A DNA stretch of 61,038 nucleotides from JAJFFW01 sp038531315. GTDB taxonomy: Bacteria > Pseudomonadota > Alphaproteobacteria > Caulobacterales > Parvularculaceae. A model generated the notes under the pieces. That model did no database searches and had not been told where the DNA came from. It was given only the letters and a program-made list of their open reading frames with translations. Position 1 is the first letter of the stretch. Every line of letters starts with the position of its first letter. A program made the position numbers and the translations under genes. Where the stretch lies: contig JBCBBT010000016.1 of assembly GCA_038531315.1 (NCBI GenBank), positions 1 to 61,038 of the forward strand, written 5' to 3'. Shown piece after piece: positions 42,951-51,766 of this stretch.

Positions 42951-42997
42951 GTGGAAACGTTTCCCACAAATCGTCGCAAACGTTTGCGACGATTTGT
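42951..42997. promoter_or_regulatory. Two adjacent palindromes with AAACGTTT cores (operator-like)
   Basis: The first, read on the minus strand at 42951-42967, is GTGGGAAACGTTTCCAC, matching the site at 7990-8006 in 16 of 17 bases. The second is a perfect 32-bp palindrome at 42966-42997 whose centre TCGCAAACGTTTGCGA resembles a PurR/LacI-family operator. Both lie upstream of the minus-strand hypothetical gene and hydroxylase. No LacI-family regulator gene is present in the window. Confidence 0.6.
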
Positions 42998-43050
42998 AGG
43001 ATGGAAGAAAATTTCCGTTACTTTTTCGAGGTTTAGTCTTGCAGGAAACG

Positions 43051-43255
43051 GACGCTGCGCGGCTCTTTTATTAGACTGGACCCCCGCCTTCGCGGGGGAT
43101 GCGGGGGTTGGTTGATTTGTGAAAAAGCTAAATTCACCATTTTCCCCGCGCAACTGGTCATGCAGCAGGGTCACCCTCAAACACCCCCACACCGTCTTCC
43201 CCGCGCAGGCGGGGATCCAGCCCAAGAATAAAGCCGCGCGTCCTCACGCGGCTTT
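43051..43255. repeat. Palindromic interspersed repeat element, copy C (rearranged)
   Basis: The modules of copies A and B occur here in a different order: core plus right arm (CTGGACCCCCGCCTTCGC, 43076-43093, then GGGGGATGCGGGGG), about 80 unrelated bases, then left arm (CCCCGCGCAGGCGGGGATCC, 43199-43218) and a hairpin AAGCCGCG/CGCGGCTT at about 43230-43255. The uvrA stop codon lies inside that last hairpin, which on the minus strand ends in TTTATTCTT and probably acts as the uvrA terminator. Confidence 0.82.
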
Positions 43256-46168
43256 ACGTTTGCGGGCGGTTTTTTTCTTTGCGGGGGCCTTCGCCTTCGC
43301 GCGCGGCCTTGGCGGGGTCTTTTTCTTCAGGACGTCTTTCAGGAAACGGCCGGTATGACTTTTCGCGACTTTGACGACGTCTTCGGGCGTGCCGGCGGCG
43401 ACGATCATGCCGCCGCCGTCGCCGCCTTCGGGGCCGAGGTCAATGATCCAGTCGGCCTGTTTGATAACGTCAAGATTGTGTTCGATAACGACGACGGTAT
43501 TGCCGTTATCAGCGAGTTCCTGAATGACTTCCATCAGCTTACGGACGTCTTCAAAGTGCAGGCCGGTGGTCGGCTCGTCCAGGATATATAACGTCCGGCC
43601 GGTTGCGCGTTTTGAAAGTTCCTTGGCGAGCTTCACGCGCTGCGCCTCGCCGCCGGAAAGCGTCGTCGCCTGTTGGCCGATCTTGATATAGGAAAGTCCG
43701 ACCCGGTTCAGCGTTTCCATCTTGTCGCGGATCGCGGGCACGGCCTTGAAGAATTTGGCGCCGTCCTCGACGGTCATGTCGAGTATGTCGGCGATCGATT
43801 TGTCCTTGAACGTCACTTCGAGCGTTTCGCGATTATAGCGTTTGCCCTTGCAGGCGTCGCACGTCACGTAAACGTCGGGCAGGAAGTGCATCTCGATCTT
43901 GATGACGCCGTCGCCCTGACACGCCTCGCAGCGCCCGCCTTTGACGTTGAACGAAAACCGCCCCGGCTTGTAGCCGCGCGCTTTGGCTTCCGGCAGACCG
44001 GCAAACCATTCGCGGATCGGCGTAAAGGCGCCGGTATAGGTGGCGGGGTTTGAGCGGGGCGTGCGGCCGATTGGCGACTGATCGATGTCGATCACTTTGT
44101 CGAGGTGATCGAACCCGTCGATCCGCTCATGGGCGCCGGGCGCGTCTTTGGCGTTATAAAGCTTGCGCGCGGCCGCCTTATATAATGTCTCAATCACCAG
44201 CGTCGACTTGCCGCCGCCGGAAACGCCGGTGACGCAGGTCAGAAGTCCGAGCGGGATTTCCGCTTTGACGTTTTGCAGATTGTTCGCCGTGGCGCCGCGC
44301 ACCGAGAGGACGCGTTTGTTATTGAACGGGCGGCGATTGGCGGGGACGGGAACTTCGCGCCGACCGGACAGATAATCGCCGGTGAGCGACTGCGTCGACC
44401 CGGTGATATCGCGCACGCTGCCCTGGGCGATGATCTTACCGCCGTGGACGCCGGCGCCGGGACCGATATCGACGACGTGGTCGGCCGAGCGGATCGCATC
44501 TTCGTCATGTTCGACGACGAGAACCGAATTGCCGAGATCGCGCAGGCGCTTCAGCGTTTCAAGCAGGCGTTCATTGTCGCGCTGATGAAGGCCGATTGAC
44601 GGCTCGTCCAGAACATAAAGAACGCCGGTGAGCCCGGAGCCGATCTGCGAGGCGAGGCGAATGCGCTGGCTTTCCCCGCCGGAAAGCGTGCCCGACGAGC
44701 GATTGAGCGTCAGATAATCAAGGCCGACATTGTTCAGGAACAACAAGCGGTCGCGAATTTCCTTCAGGATGCGCACCGCGATGGTTTTTTCTTTTCGCGT
44801 CAGCTTGGCTTCGAGCGCGTCGTACCAGGCGCCGGCGGCCTTGATCGACAATTCGGTGACTTCGGAGATGTTGCGCTCGTTGATTTTGACTGACAGCGCT
44901 TCCGGTTTCAGCCGCTGGCCTTCGCACGCCTCGCAGGCCGTGATCGATTGAAAGCGCGAAAGATCTTCGCGCACCCAACTGGAATCGGTTTCCCGCCAGC
45001 GCCGTTCGAGGTTTGGAATGACGCCTTCAAACGGTTTGATCGTCTCATATTTGCGCGAGCCGTCATTATAGATGAACTGAATGTCCTCATCGCCGGTGCC
45101 GTAGAGGATGATGTCTTTCGCCATGTCGTCAAGGGCGCCCCATGTCGAGGAGGCTTTGAATTTATAGTGCTTGGCGAGGGCTTCGAGCGTCTGGCGGTAA
45201 TAAGGCGACTGGCCTTTCGACCACGGCGCGATGGCGCCGTGCGTTAAAACCGCATCGTCATCGGGCGCAACAAGGTCTTCGTCGAACACCATCTGCGTGC
45301 CGAGGCCGTCGCATTCGGGGCACGCGCCGGCCGGCGCGTTGAACGAAAACAGGCGCGGCTCGATTTCATCGATCGAAAAACCGGACACGGGGCAGGCGAA
45401 CTTCGCCGAAAAGACAATGCGCGCCGGCGCGCCGTCATCGGATTTCTTGTCGGCGCTTTCCGCAACCGCGATGCCGTCAGCGAGGCCGAGCGCGGTTTCG
45501 AAGGATTCCGCAAGACGGCTTTCAACCCCGTCCTTGACGATGATCCGGTCAACGACAACGTCGATGTCATGTTTGATTTTCTTGTTCAGCTTCGGCGCAT
45601 CGGCGATTTCGTAATACGCGCCGTCGATTTTGACGCGTTGAAAGCCTTTCTTCAAAAGTTCCGCCATCTCCTTGCGGTATTCGCCTTTGCGGCCGCGAAT
45701 GATCGGCGCCAACAGATAAAAACGCGCGCCGGCTTTTTCGCTCATCAAGCGGTCGACCATTTCCGACACTGTTTGCGAGGTAATCGGCAAACCCGTCGCC
45801 GGCGAATAGGGAACGCCGATGCGCGCCCATAACAAGCGCATGTAATCGTAGATTTCGGTGACGGTGCCGACAGTCGAGCGCGGATTGCGCGATGTCGTCT
45901 TCTGTTCAATGGAAATCGCGGGCGACAGGCCGTCAATCTGTTCGACGTCCGGCTTTTGCATCATTTCCAGAAACTGACGCGCATAAGCCGACAGCGATTC
46001 CACATACCGGCGCTGGCCTTCGGCGTAGATCGTGTCGAAGGCGAGGGACGATTTCCCCGAGCCGGAAAGGCCCGTCATGACGACGAGCTTATCGCGCGGA
46101 ATTTCCAGCGTGACGTTCTTCAGGTTGTGTTCTTTCGCGCCGACAACGCGGATCGATTTAAGCGACAT
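43244..46168 (-). CDS. uvrA: Excinuclease ABC subunit A
   Basis: A 974-residue damage sensor of nucleotide excision repair. Two ABC modules: Walker A GLSGSGKSS near residue 33 and GVSGGGKST near 655, signatures LSGGESQRIRLA and LSGGEAQRVKLA. Zinc modules are C..C...C..C (CPVSGFSIDEIEPR...GACPEC) and CEACQGDG...CDACKG. The C-terminus is an extra Lys/Arg/Pro-rich tail of about 25 residues. AAGG lies 5 bases before the ATG. Divergent from ssb with an SOS box between them, so DNA-damage induction through LexA is expected. Confidence 0.97.
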   Translation of the reverse strand: MSLKSIRVVGAKEHNLKNVTLEIPRDKLVVMTGLSGSGKSSLAFDTIYAEGQRRYVESLSAYARQFLEMMQKPDVEQIDGLSPAISIEQKTTSRNPRSTVGTVTEIYDYMRLLWARIGVPYSPATGLPITSQTVSEMVDRLMSEKAGARFYLLAPIIRGRKGEYRKEMAELLKKGFQRVKIDGAYYEIADAPKLNKKIKHDIDVVVDRIIVKDGVESRLAESFETALGLADGIAVAESADKKSDDGAPARIVFSAKFACPVSGFSIDEIEPRLFSFNAPAGACPECDGLGTQMVFDEDLVAPDDDAVLTHGAIAPWSKGQSPYYRQTLEALAKHYKFKASSTWGALDDMAKDIILYGTGDEDIQFIYNDGSRKYETIKPFEGVIPNLERRWRETDSSWVREDLSRFQSITACEACEGQRLKPEALSVKINERNISEVTELSIKAAGAWYDALEAKLTRKEKTIAVRILKEIRDRLLFLNNVGLDYLTLNRSSGTLSGGESQRIRLASQIGSGLTGVLYVLDEPSIGLHQRDNERLLETLKRLRDLGNSVLVVEHDEDAIRSADHVVDIGPGAGVHGGKIIAQGSVRDITGSTQSLTGDYLSGRREVPVPANRRPFNNKRVLSVRGATANNLQNVKAEIPLGLLTCVTGVSGGGKSTLVIETLYKAAARKLYNAKDAPGAHERIDGFDHLDKVIDIDQSPIGRTPRSNPATYTGAFTPIREWFAGLPEAKARGYKPGRFSFNVKGGRCEACQGDGVIKIEMHFLPDVYVTCDACKGKRYNRETLEVTFKDKSIADILDMTVEDGAKFFKAVPAIRDKMETLNRVGLSYIKIGQQATTLSGGEAQRVKLAKELSKRATGRTLYILDEPTTGLHFEDVRKLMEVIQELADNGNTVVVIEHNLDVIKQADWIIDLGPEGGDGGGMIVAAGTPEDVVKVAKSHTGRFLKDVLKKKTPPRPRAKAKAPAKKKTARKRKAA

Positions 46169-46242
46169 AATGGCCTTATACGGCAGGGATTGCGGTTGGT
46201 TCTGAAATGCGGAGCGCTCTTATAGACGCGCGTTCACTTGCA

Positions 46243-46257
46243 GAACAAGGTGTGAAC
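46243..46257 (+). promoter_or_regulatory. LexA (SOS) box, alphaproteobacterial type
   Basis: GAACAAGGTGTGAAC, an exact GAAC-N7-GAAC direct repeat, the LexA consensus of alphaproteobacteria. It lies between the divergent uvrA (start 46168) and ssb (start 46380) genes. A further GTTC 7 bases before the first half (46232) makes a GTTC-N7-GAAC overlap. Confidence 0.85.
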
Positions 46258-46379
46258 ACGTACCCGTTAGGGCAAGCATGTGGATAATCGCCGATTGAGC
46301 GCGCCGCTCAATTACGACAACACGGATGCGACACACAGACTTACACACTATCCGCCGCATCAAGCAGGAGACATACCCT

Positions 46380-46832
46380 ATGGCCGGCAGCGTCAACAAA
46401 GTCATTCTTATCGGCAATCTCGGTTCCGATCCGGAAATTCGCCAGACAAAAGACGGCAAACCGATTGCAAATTTCAGCATTGCAACCTCCGAAACCTGGA
46501 AAGACCGCAATACAGGCGAGCGCCGCGAACGCACCGAATGGCATCGCATTGTCTGTTTCAACGAGGGTCTGACGCGCGTCATCGAGCAATATGTAAAGAA
46601 AGGCACGAAAGTTTACATCGAAGGCCAGCTGCAAACGCGCAAATGGCAGGATCAGAACGGACAGGACCGCTACACAACGGAAGTTGTCCTGCAGGGCTTC
46701 AATTCAACGCTGCAAATGCTCGATAGCCGCAACAGCGGCGGCGGTTCAATGGATTACGGCGGCGGACCGGGCGCCGTTGAAGACCGAAGCGGCGGTCAAT
46801 CGTTTGAACTTGATGACGACATTCCGTTTTAA
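46380..46832 (+). CDS. ssb: Single-stranded DNA-binding protein
   Basis: A 150-residue SSB: OB-fold beginning MAGSVNKVILIGNLGSDPEIR and TEWHRIVCFNEGL, a short Gly/Ser-rich linker, and the acidic tip DDDIPF that binds repair and replication partners. CAGGAG lies 8 bases before the ATG at 46380. Divergent from uvrA across a predicted LexA box. Confidence 0.97.
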   Translation: MAGSVNKVILIGNLGSDPEIRQTKDGKPIANFSIATSETWKDRNTGERRERTEWHRIVCFNEGLTRVIEQYVKKGTKVYIEGQLQTRKWQDQNGQDRYTTEVVLQGFNSTLQMLDSRNSGGGSMDYGGGPGAVEDRSGGQSFELDDDIPF

Positions 46833-47137
46833 TCGCGCGCAAATGCGTTTTGCGTTCAAAATTTTTGTCGTAACGACGCATGATTTTGTTTTTTTAAGCG
46901 CATAACAGTCGTTTTGATTCGATAAAACGAATCAAAACGACTCGAAATTTGCAAAATCACTCCCTTTGCAAGACATAAAATGTGTTTTTGATGTTACAAA
47001 AAACGCATTCAAACTAAAAAAATGCGTATAAAGCGCAAAAAAGGGCTTATGCGGACGCTTGATACGTTCGTTGTACAATACTTTTTTAGCAAATTCATTT
47101 AGTACTGCTCTTCGGATACTAATTCGGAGGTAATTCC
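46833..47137. promoter_or_regulatory. AT-rich leader of the histone-like gene with a 36-bp inverted repeat
   Basis: About 300 bases, markedly AT-rich with several A/T tracts, against a GC-rich window. It contains a perfect inverted repeat at 46907-46942: 15-bp arms (AGTCGTTTTGATTCG and its reverse complement) around a 6-base ATAAAA loop. There is no T-run after it, so a classical terminator for ssb is not obvious. Bent-DNA promoter structure or silencing by nucleoid proteins would fit the composition. Confidence 0.6.
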
Positions 47138-47515
47138 ATGGCGGTCAAACGCAAAACGACAAAAAGGAAAGCGACCAAGAAAAAGGCCGCTAAACGTAAA
47201 GCGCCGGCGAAAAAGAAAGCCGCAAAGCGCAAAACAGCGACAAAGCGTAAAACGGTGAAGAAGAAGGCGACGAAGCGCAAAACAACGAAGCGCAAGACCG
47301 CCAAGAAAAAATCGCCGGCGAAGCGCAAAACGACCAAGCGGAAAACAACGAAGAAAAAAGCCGCTAAGAAGAAGACAGCCAAGCGTAAGACGACCAAGCG
47401 CAAGACGGCCAAGAAAAAAGCGCCGGCTAAGCGCAAAACAGCGAAGCGCAAGACCGCTAAACGCAAGACAACAAAGCGCAAAACGGCAAAGCGTAAAACG
47501 GCGAAACGCCGCTAA
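47138..47515 (+). CDS. Histone-H1-like Lys/Ala/Thr-rich DNA-binding protein
   Basis: A 125-residue protein built almost wholly from K, R, T and A, with repeated KRKT, AKRK and AKKK blocks. This composition matches bacterial histone-H1-like proteins and the basic tails of HU-like proteins. Likely function is nucleoid compaction. The start is well supported: GGAGGT sits 6 bases before the ATG and a strong terminator follows the stop. The opposite-strand reading frames over this repeat are shadows. Repeat length probably varies between strains. Confidence 0.85.
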   Translation: MAVKRKTTKRKATKKKAAKRKAPAKKKAAKRKTATKRKTVKKKATKRKTTKRKTAKKKSPAKRKTTKRKTTKKKAAKKKTAKRKTTKRKTAKKKAPAKRKTAKRKTAKRKTTKRKTAKRKTAKRR

Positions 47516-47555
47516 CGCACCAGCGCAAGCGCTCCTGATGGAACGCACAAGTTTG

Positions 47556-47583
47556 AAAACCCGGCCTCTGGCCGGGTTTTTTT
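47556..47583 (+). terminator. Intrinsic terminator of the histone-like gene
   Basis: An 11-bp stem AAAACCCGGCC/GGCCGGGTTTT with a 3-nt loop and seven T (47577-47583). It lies 40 bases after the stop. Confidence 0.93.
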
Positions 47584-47641
47584 GCGTTTGATCGTTTTTA
47601 TGATGAAATGATCGCGATACGCGTAACGCAGCGAGGCGACA

Positions 47642-47905
47642 ATGATGCGCAACGGGATACTTTATATGAGCGGCGCCTTATTGTTGTGCGCTGCAACAGG
47701 ATGCGCCACCGATATCGCCGCTGAAAGTAATGACGGCGACTGGGGCGCAAACGGATATTACGCCGACGGTCCTGTCGGCGACGCCGAATTCATCGGCATT
47801 TACAAAACAAAGACCGCCTGTGAACGCGCCAGCAAGGAATGGATGGCGACGCAAACGGTCGGCGCGCCGGTTTTTGCCGAATGCCTTCCCATCGACAGGC
47901 GTTAG
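47642..47905 (+). CDS. Small lipoprotein of unknown function
   Basis: An 87-residue protein with a lipoprotein signal peptide (GILYMSGALLLCAATGC; lipobox about AATGC, Cys near residue 21). The short mature part contains GYYADGPVGDAEFIGIYKTKTACERASKEW and a second Cys pair. GAGG precedes the ATG. Family not recognised. Confidence 0.72.
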   Translation: MMRNGILYMSGALLLCAATGCATDIAAESNDGDWGANGYYADGPVGDAEFIGIYKTKTACERASKEWMATQTVGAPVFAECLPIDRR

Positions 47906-47955
47906 ACGGCGCGCAAACCTTTTTGTGCGCCTGCAAAAACGAATTCGATTGTTGA

Positions 47956-48912
47956 TCAGTCATTCTGCAAGAGCGGCGACACATAAGCCGGATCATGAAT
48001 GATTGGTTGCGCGGTTCCTTCGCGCAACGCGTCCAATACGTTGGCGAAGGTCGTTCGATAGCGAAAACCAAGATCGCGCTCGATTTTTCCGCCGTCATAA
48101 ACACGGCCGACAGAATCCGGCAGGCGCCAGCCCGCGCGGGCATATAATGCATCCGCCTCTGGAAAGTATTTGCGAATGACGGCGGGGGCGTCGCTTTTCA
48201 AAAGCGCGCAATCGGTTTTGTCAAAAGGCGTCGGCGCGCACACGACGTATAAACCGAAACCGATGTTTTCAGCCTGTTGAAGTGCTGACAGATGCGCCCG
48301 CGCCATGTCCTCAACGCTCGCGCGTCTGTGCAAGAGTTCATTCGCTTTGAGATTGGGTCCCGTGAAGGCGCCGATTGTATCGTCGTCTTCGGGAAAGAAA
48401 CGCGCGGTTCGCAGAACAATCACGCGCAACCCTTTTTCAAGGTGATGCTGACGACACAATCCTTCCGCCGCGAGCTTGGTGACGCCGTAAATGTTGCGCG
48501 GCTCAAGGGGCCCGGCGTCTTCATCGAGCCAGACGGCGTTTGCGTGTCGCTCGTCTCTGATGGCCTGGCTGATCATCAGCGATGTTGTCGAGGTAAAAAC
48601 AAACCGCGTCCCGGGCCGGGCGGCGGCTTCTTCCAGCAGGTTCAACGTCCCGGTTACGTTCACATCGATGAAGGATTGTTGCGGCGCGCGCGCAATATCC
48701 GGCTTGTGCAAGGCGCCGGCGTGGATGACGGCGGCGAAACGGTGGGCGGCGAAGAGCGCTGAAATCAGGCCGCGATCGGCGACATCGCCGACAATGTCCG
48801 TGGTTCGCCCTGGCGCAATGTCCAACCCGACCGGTTCGACGCCAGCCGCACGCAACAACACCATCAGATGACGACCGAGCCAGCCGGAAGAACCGGTCAC
48901 AAGCGTTTTCAT
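47956..48912 (-). CDS. NAD-dependent epimerase/dehydratase family protein
   Basis: A 318-residue extended short-chain dehydrogenase: Rossmann motif TGSSGWLGRHL (about 6-16), DVADRGL, catalytic Ser/Thr in FTSTTSL and YxxxK in IYGVTKLAAEG. It probably acts on a nucleotide sugar, but the substrate is not readable. No other sugar-pathway genes are adjacent. The region 48913-49190 upstream is intergenic and holds a short tandem repeat. Confidence 0.87.
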   Translation of the reverse strand: MKTLVTGSSGWLGRHLMVLLRAAGVEPVGLDIAPGRTTDIVGDVADRGLISALFAAHRFAAVIHAGALHKPDIARAPQQSFIDVNVTGTLNLLEEAAARPGTRFVFTSTTSLMISQAIRDERHANAVWLDEDAGPLEPRNIYGVTKLAAEGLCRQHHLEKGLRVIVLRTARFFPEDDDTIGAFTGPNLKANELLHRRASVEDMARAHLSALQQAENIGFGLYVVCAPTPFDKTDCALLKSDAPAVIRKYFPEADALYARAGWRLPDSVGRVYDGGKIERDLGFRYRTTFANVLDALREGTAQPIIHDPAYVSPLLQND

Positions 48913-49058
48913 GACAACTGACCGCCTTTCGTCGCCAATCGATGAACCGTCTTGATCTTCTACAGTCGATCACGCCGTTCAGCGAAACAATTCGCGATTA
49001 CCAGGATCAATTGAAAAACGCACGCCTGATCGATTCGTCATTCGACAGCCGTCAGCCA

Positions 49059-49102
49059 ATGCGCCTCCAATGCGCCTCCAATGCGCGGCCAGTACACGAC
49101 CA
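49059..49102 (+). repeat. 11-bp tandem repeats upstream of the metalloprotease gene
   Basis: Two exact ATGCGCCTCCA units, a third ATGCGCGGCCA and a weaker fourth GTACACGACCA, contiguous. They lie about 90 bases before the metalloprotease start. They may be slippage products or binding sites. Confidence 0.7.
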
Positions 49103-49190
49103 GTGCGCGGCGTCGCGCCCGCTCGCCAGGCCCTTCCGGTTTGTCAATGCGCTGTTATGGTGGCCGCTCGTGTTGGGAAGAGAGGGTCTC

Positions 49191-51746
49191 ATGAATTTTA
49201 TTGCTCGTATGTTGCTCGGTTGCGCCCTTACGGCGGCGCTTGCGGGGGCGGTTTCGTGCGCGCAGCCGGCGCCGAGGGCGGCGAGCAGCGACAGCGCCGC
49301 CAAGAGCGGCCCTGATCTTGCCGCACTCGACAAACGCGAGGGATTTTTCACGCTCTATGTCGACGATGACAAAGCGCGCGTTCTCGCCGAATTGCCGGCG
49401 CCGGACGCAGACGGCGTTGCGCTGCGCTTCATCTATGCGACCGGACTGACCGCCGGGCTTGGCTCCAACCCGATCGGTCTTGACCGCGGCGCCTTCGACA
49501 GCGGCGTGATCGTCAGCTTCCGGCGCATCGGCGACAAGATTATCGCGGAACAGGAAAACATGAAGTATCGCGCGAGCGCCGAGCGCGCCCTTGAAAAACG
49601 CGCCGTGCGCGAATCCTTTGCGCGCTCTTTTCTCTGGTCCGGCGACATCGAGACAACAACGGCGAGCGGCGGGGCGGTGATCGATCTTTCGGATTTTCTG
49701 ACGCGCGATCCGCTTGGCGTTGTCGCGCGCCTGAAAAACCATCCGCGCGGCGGCGCTTATGCAATTGACGCCGCGCTTTCGATGCCGGACACGGGCGCGG
49801 CGCTCGCCTTTCCCGATAATGTGGAGATCGATGCGTTTTTGACGCTGACATCGGCCGCGCCGGGCGGCGAGGCGCGCGTCGCCGCCGCGGACGGGCGCGC
49901 GGTCACGCTTGTGCAACATCATTCTTTTGTGCGTTTGCCCGATGCGGGCTATACGCCGCGCGCCTTCGATCCGCGCACCGGCGCCATCGAAGTCGCCCAC
50001 TATGATTTTTCAGCGCCGCTCGATGCGCCGATCATCACCCGCCTTGCGCGCCGCTTCCGTTTGCAACGCGAAGACCCGAACGCGGCCTCGGGCCCGGTTA
50101 AGAAGCCGATTGTCTTTTATGTTGATCCCGGCGCGCCGGAACAAATTCGCGATGCGCTGATTGACGGCGCGCTCTGGTGGAAAGACGCGTTTGAAGACGC
50201 CGGCTTTGAAGACGCCTATCGCGTTGAGTTATTGCCTGACGGCGCGCATCCCTTCGATATTCGCTACAACATGATTCAGTGGACCCACCGACAAACGCGC
50301 GGCTGGTCTTATGGCGGCGGCGTTTCCGATCCGCGCACCGGCGAAATGTTGAAAGCCAATGTGATCCTCGGCTCGCAGCGCGTGCGCCAGGACCGGATGA
50401 TTTTCGAAGGTCTCGCCGGCGCCGAAAAATCCGGCAGCGGCGCCGCGGATGATCCGGTCGAGATTGCGCTCGCCCGCATTCGTCAGCTCTCGGCCCATGA
50501 GGTCGGCCACACGCTCGGCTTTGCTCATAATTTTGCGGCGAGTTCAACGGACCGCGCTTCCGTGATGGATTATCCGGCCCCTTATGTGCGCCCGACAGAA
50601 GAGGGCGGTCTCGACTTTTCGGGCGCTTATGGCGTCGGCGTCGGCGCATGGGACAAGTTCGCCGCCAAATGGCTCTATGCGGAGTTTCCAGAAGGCGCCG
50701 ATGAAGACGCGGCGCTGGAGGAGATCGTCACGGCGGGTTACGAAGCCGGCCTGCGTTTTGTCGGCGATCGCGAGGCGCGCTCGGTCGGAACCGCGCATCC
50801 GCATGGCGCGGTCTGGGATAATGGCGGCGATCCGGTCGCGACGCTGAACGAGACGATGGCTGTGCGCCGCATTGCGCTTGACCAGTTCGGCGCGCGCGCG
50901 TTGCAGGACGGTCGCCCGCTCTCCGACCTCAACGATGTCATTGTGCCGATCTATCTTTATCACCGGTATCAGACCGCCGCCGCCGCGAAACTCGTCGGCG
51001 GCCTCAACTTTACCTATGGCGTGAAGGGCGCCGCCGCGGCGGCTTCCGATGCGACGCCCGTTGACGGCGCGCGCCAGGAAGCGGCGTTGCAGGCGATTTT
51101 GAAAACCATCGATCCCGGCGCCCTCGATCTTCCCGACAGCGTCATTCAGAAAATCACCCCCCAGCTTGGCGGGTTCGGACCGTTCGCCGGCGGCGCGGAA
51201 CAATTTGATCAGCACGCCGCGCCGGCCTTTGATGTGACGGCCGCAGCTGATACGGCGGCTTCGGTGACGCTTGGCGCGTTGTTGCATCCGGCGCGCGTCT
51301 CCCGGCTTGTCGAATTCAATCGGCGCGATCCCGCCTTGCCGTCCCTTGACGGCGTTTTGAACACCATCGATACGGCGGTGTTCGCCGAGGACGCTCTGGA
51401 TCGTCGCCAGCGCCTGATTGCGCAGACCGTGCAGACGCGGTTCGTCTCAGCGCTGATTGCGCTTTCCATGAACGATGCGGCGAGCGCCGGCGCCCGCGCG
51501 ATCGTTGAAGCGAAGTTGCGCGCGCTGGAGGCGCGTTTGCGGCCGGGACTGTTGTCGGTGAACGCCGCGAACGCCGGTCACCGCAGTTTTCTCGCCGCAA
51601 GAATTCGCCGCCATCTTGAGCGCCCCGCGCCGGAAAGCGCAGCGCGGATCGATGCGCCGGACGCGCCGCCGGGAAGCCCGATCGGCAGCCCGGGCGCTGC
51701 GTATGAGACTTGCTGGTTTTGCGAGACCGGCGGCGACACGCTTTAA
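49191..51746 (+). CDS. Zinc-dependent metalloprotease (DUF5117/DUF4953-type), exported
   Basis: An 851-residue exported protein with signal MLLGCALTAALAGAVSCAQ, possibly a lipoprotein at the Cys in AVSC. Zinc site HEVGHTLGFAH at residues 436-446 with the third His in the same motif (HExxHxxxxxH, metzincin-like). Upstream modules match the DUF5118/DUF5117 type (LAALDKREGFFTLYVDD, FPDNVEIDAFLTLTS). AGAGGG lies about 7 bases before the ATG at 49191; the longer frame from 48942 is not protein-like. Related proteins are periplasmic peptidases of unknown substrate. Confidence 0.87.
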   Translation: MNFIARMLLGCALTAALAGAVSCAQPAPRAASSDSAAKSGPDLAALDKREGFFTLYVDDDKARVLAELPAPDADGVALRFIYATGLTAGLGSNPIGLDRGAFDSGVIVSFRRIGDKIIAEQENMKYRASAERALEKRAVRESFARSFLWSGDIETTTASGGAVIDLSDFLTRDPLGVVARLKNHPRGGAYAIDAALSMPDTGAALAFPDNVEIDAFLTLTSAAPGGEARVAAADGRAVTLVQHHSFVRLPDAGYTPRAFDPRTGAIEVAHYDFSAPLDAPIITRLARRFRLQREDPNAASGPVKKPIVFYVDPGAPEQIRDALIDGALWWKDAFEDAGFEDAYRVELLPDGAHPFDIRYNMIQWTHRQTRGWSYGGGVSDPRTGEMLKANVILGSQRVRQDRMIFEGLAGAEKSGSGAADDPVEIALARIRQLSAHEVGHTLGFAHNFAASSTDRASVMDYPAPYVRPTEEGGLDFSGAYGVGVGAWDKFAAKWLYAEFPEGADEDAALEEIVTAGYEAGLRFVGDREARSVGTAHPHGAVWDNGGDPVATLNETMAVRRIALDQFGARALQDGRPLSDLNDVIVPIYLYHRYQTAAAAKLVGGLNFTYGVKGAAAAASDATPVDGARQEAALQAILKTIDPGALDLPDSVIQKITPQLGGFGPFAGGAEQFDQHAAPAFDVTAAADTAASVTLGALLHPARVSRLVEFNRRDPALPSLDGVLNTIDTAVFAEDALDRRQRLIAQTVQTRFVSALIALSMNDAASAGARAIVEAKLRALEARLRPGLLSVNAANAGHRSFLAARIRRHLERPAPESAARIDAPDAPPGSPIGSPGAAYETCWFCETGGDTL

Positions 51747-51766
51747 AGATCTGAAGGCGTTCGCTT

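Noticed and set aside
47099..47548. Long minus-strand Leu/Phe/Arg-rich frames over the histone-like gene.
   Set aside because: They mirror the K/R/T/A codon repeats of the plus-strand gene, which has a strong ribosome binding site and terminator.
48942..49190. Upstream extension of the metalloprotease frame.
   Set aside because: It reads through the 11-bp repeats; a signal peptide begins exactly at the ATG at 49191 with a ribosome binding site.
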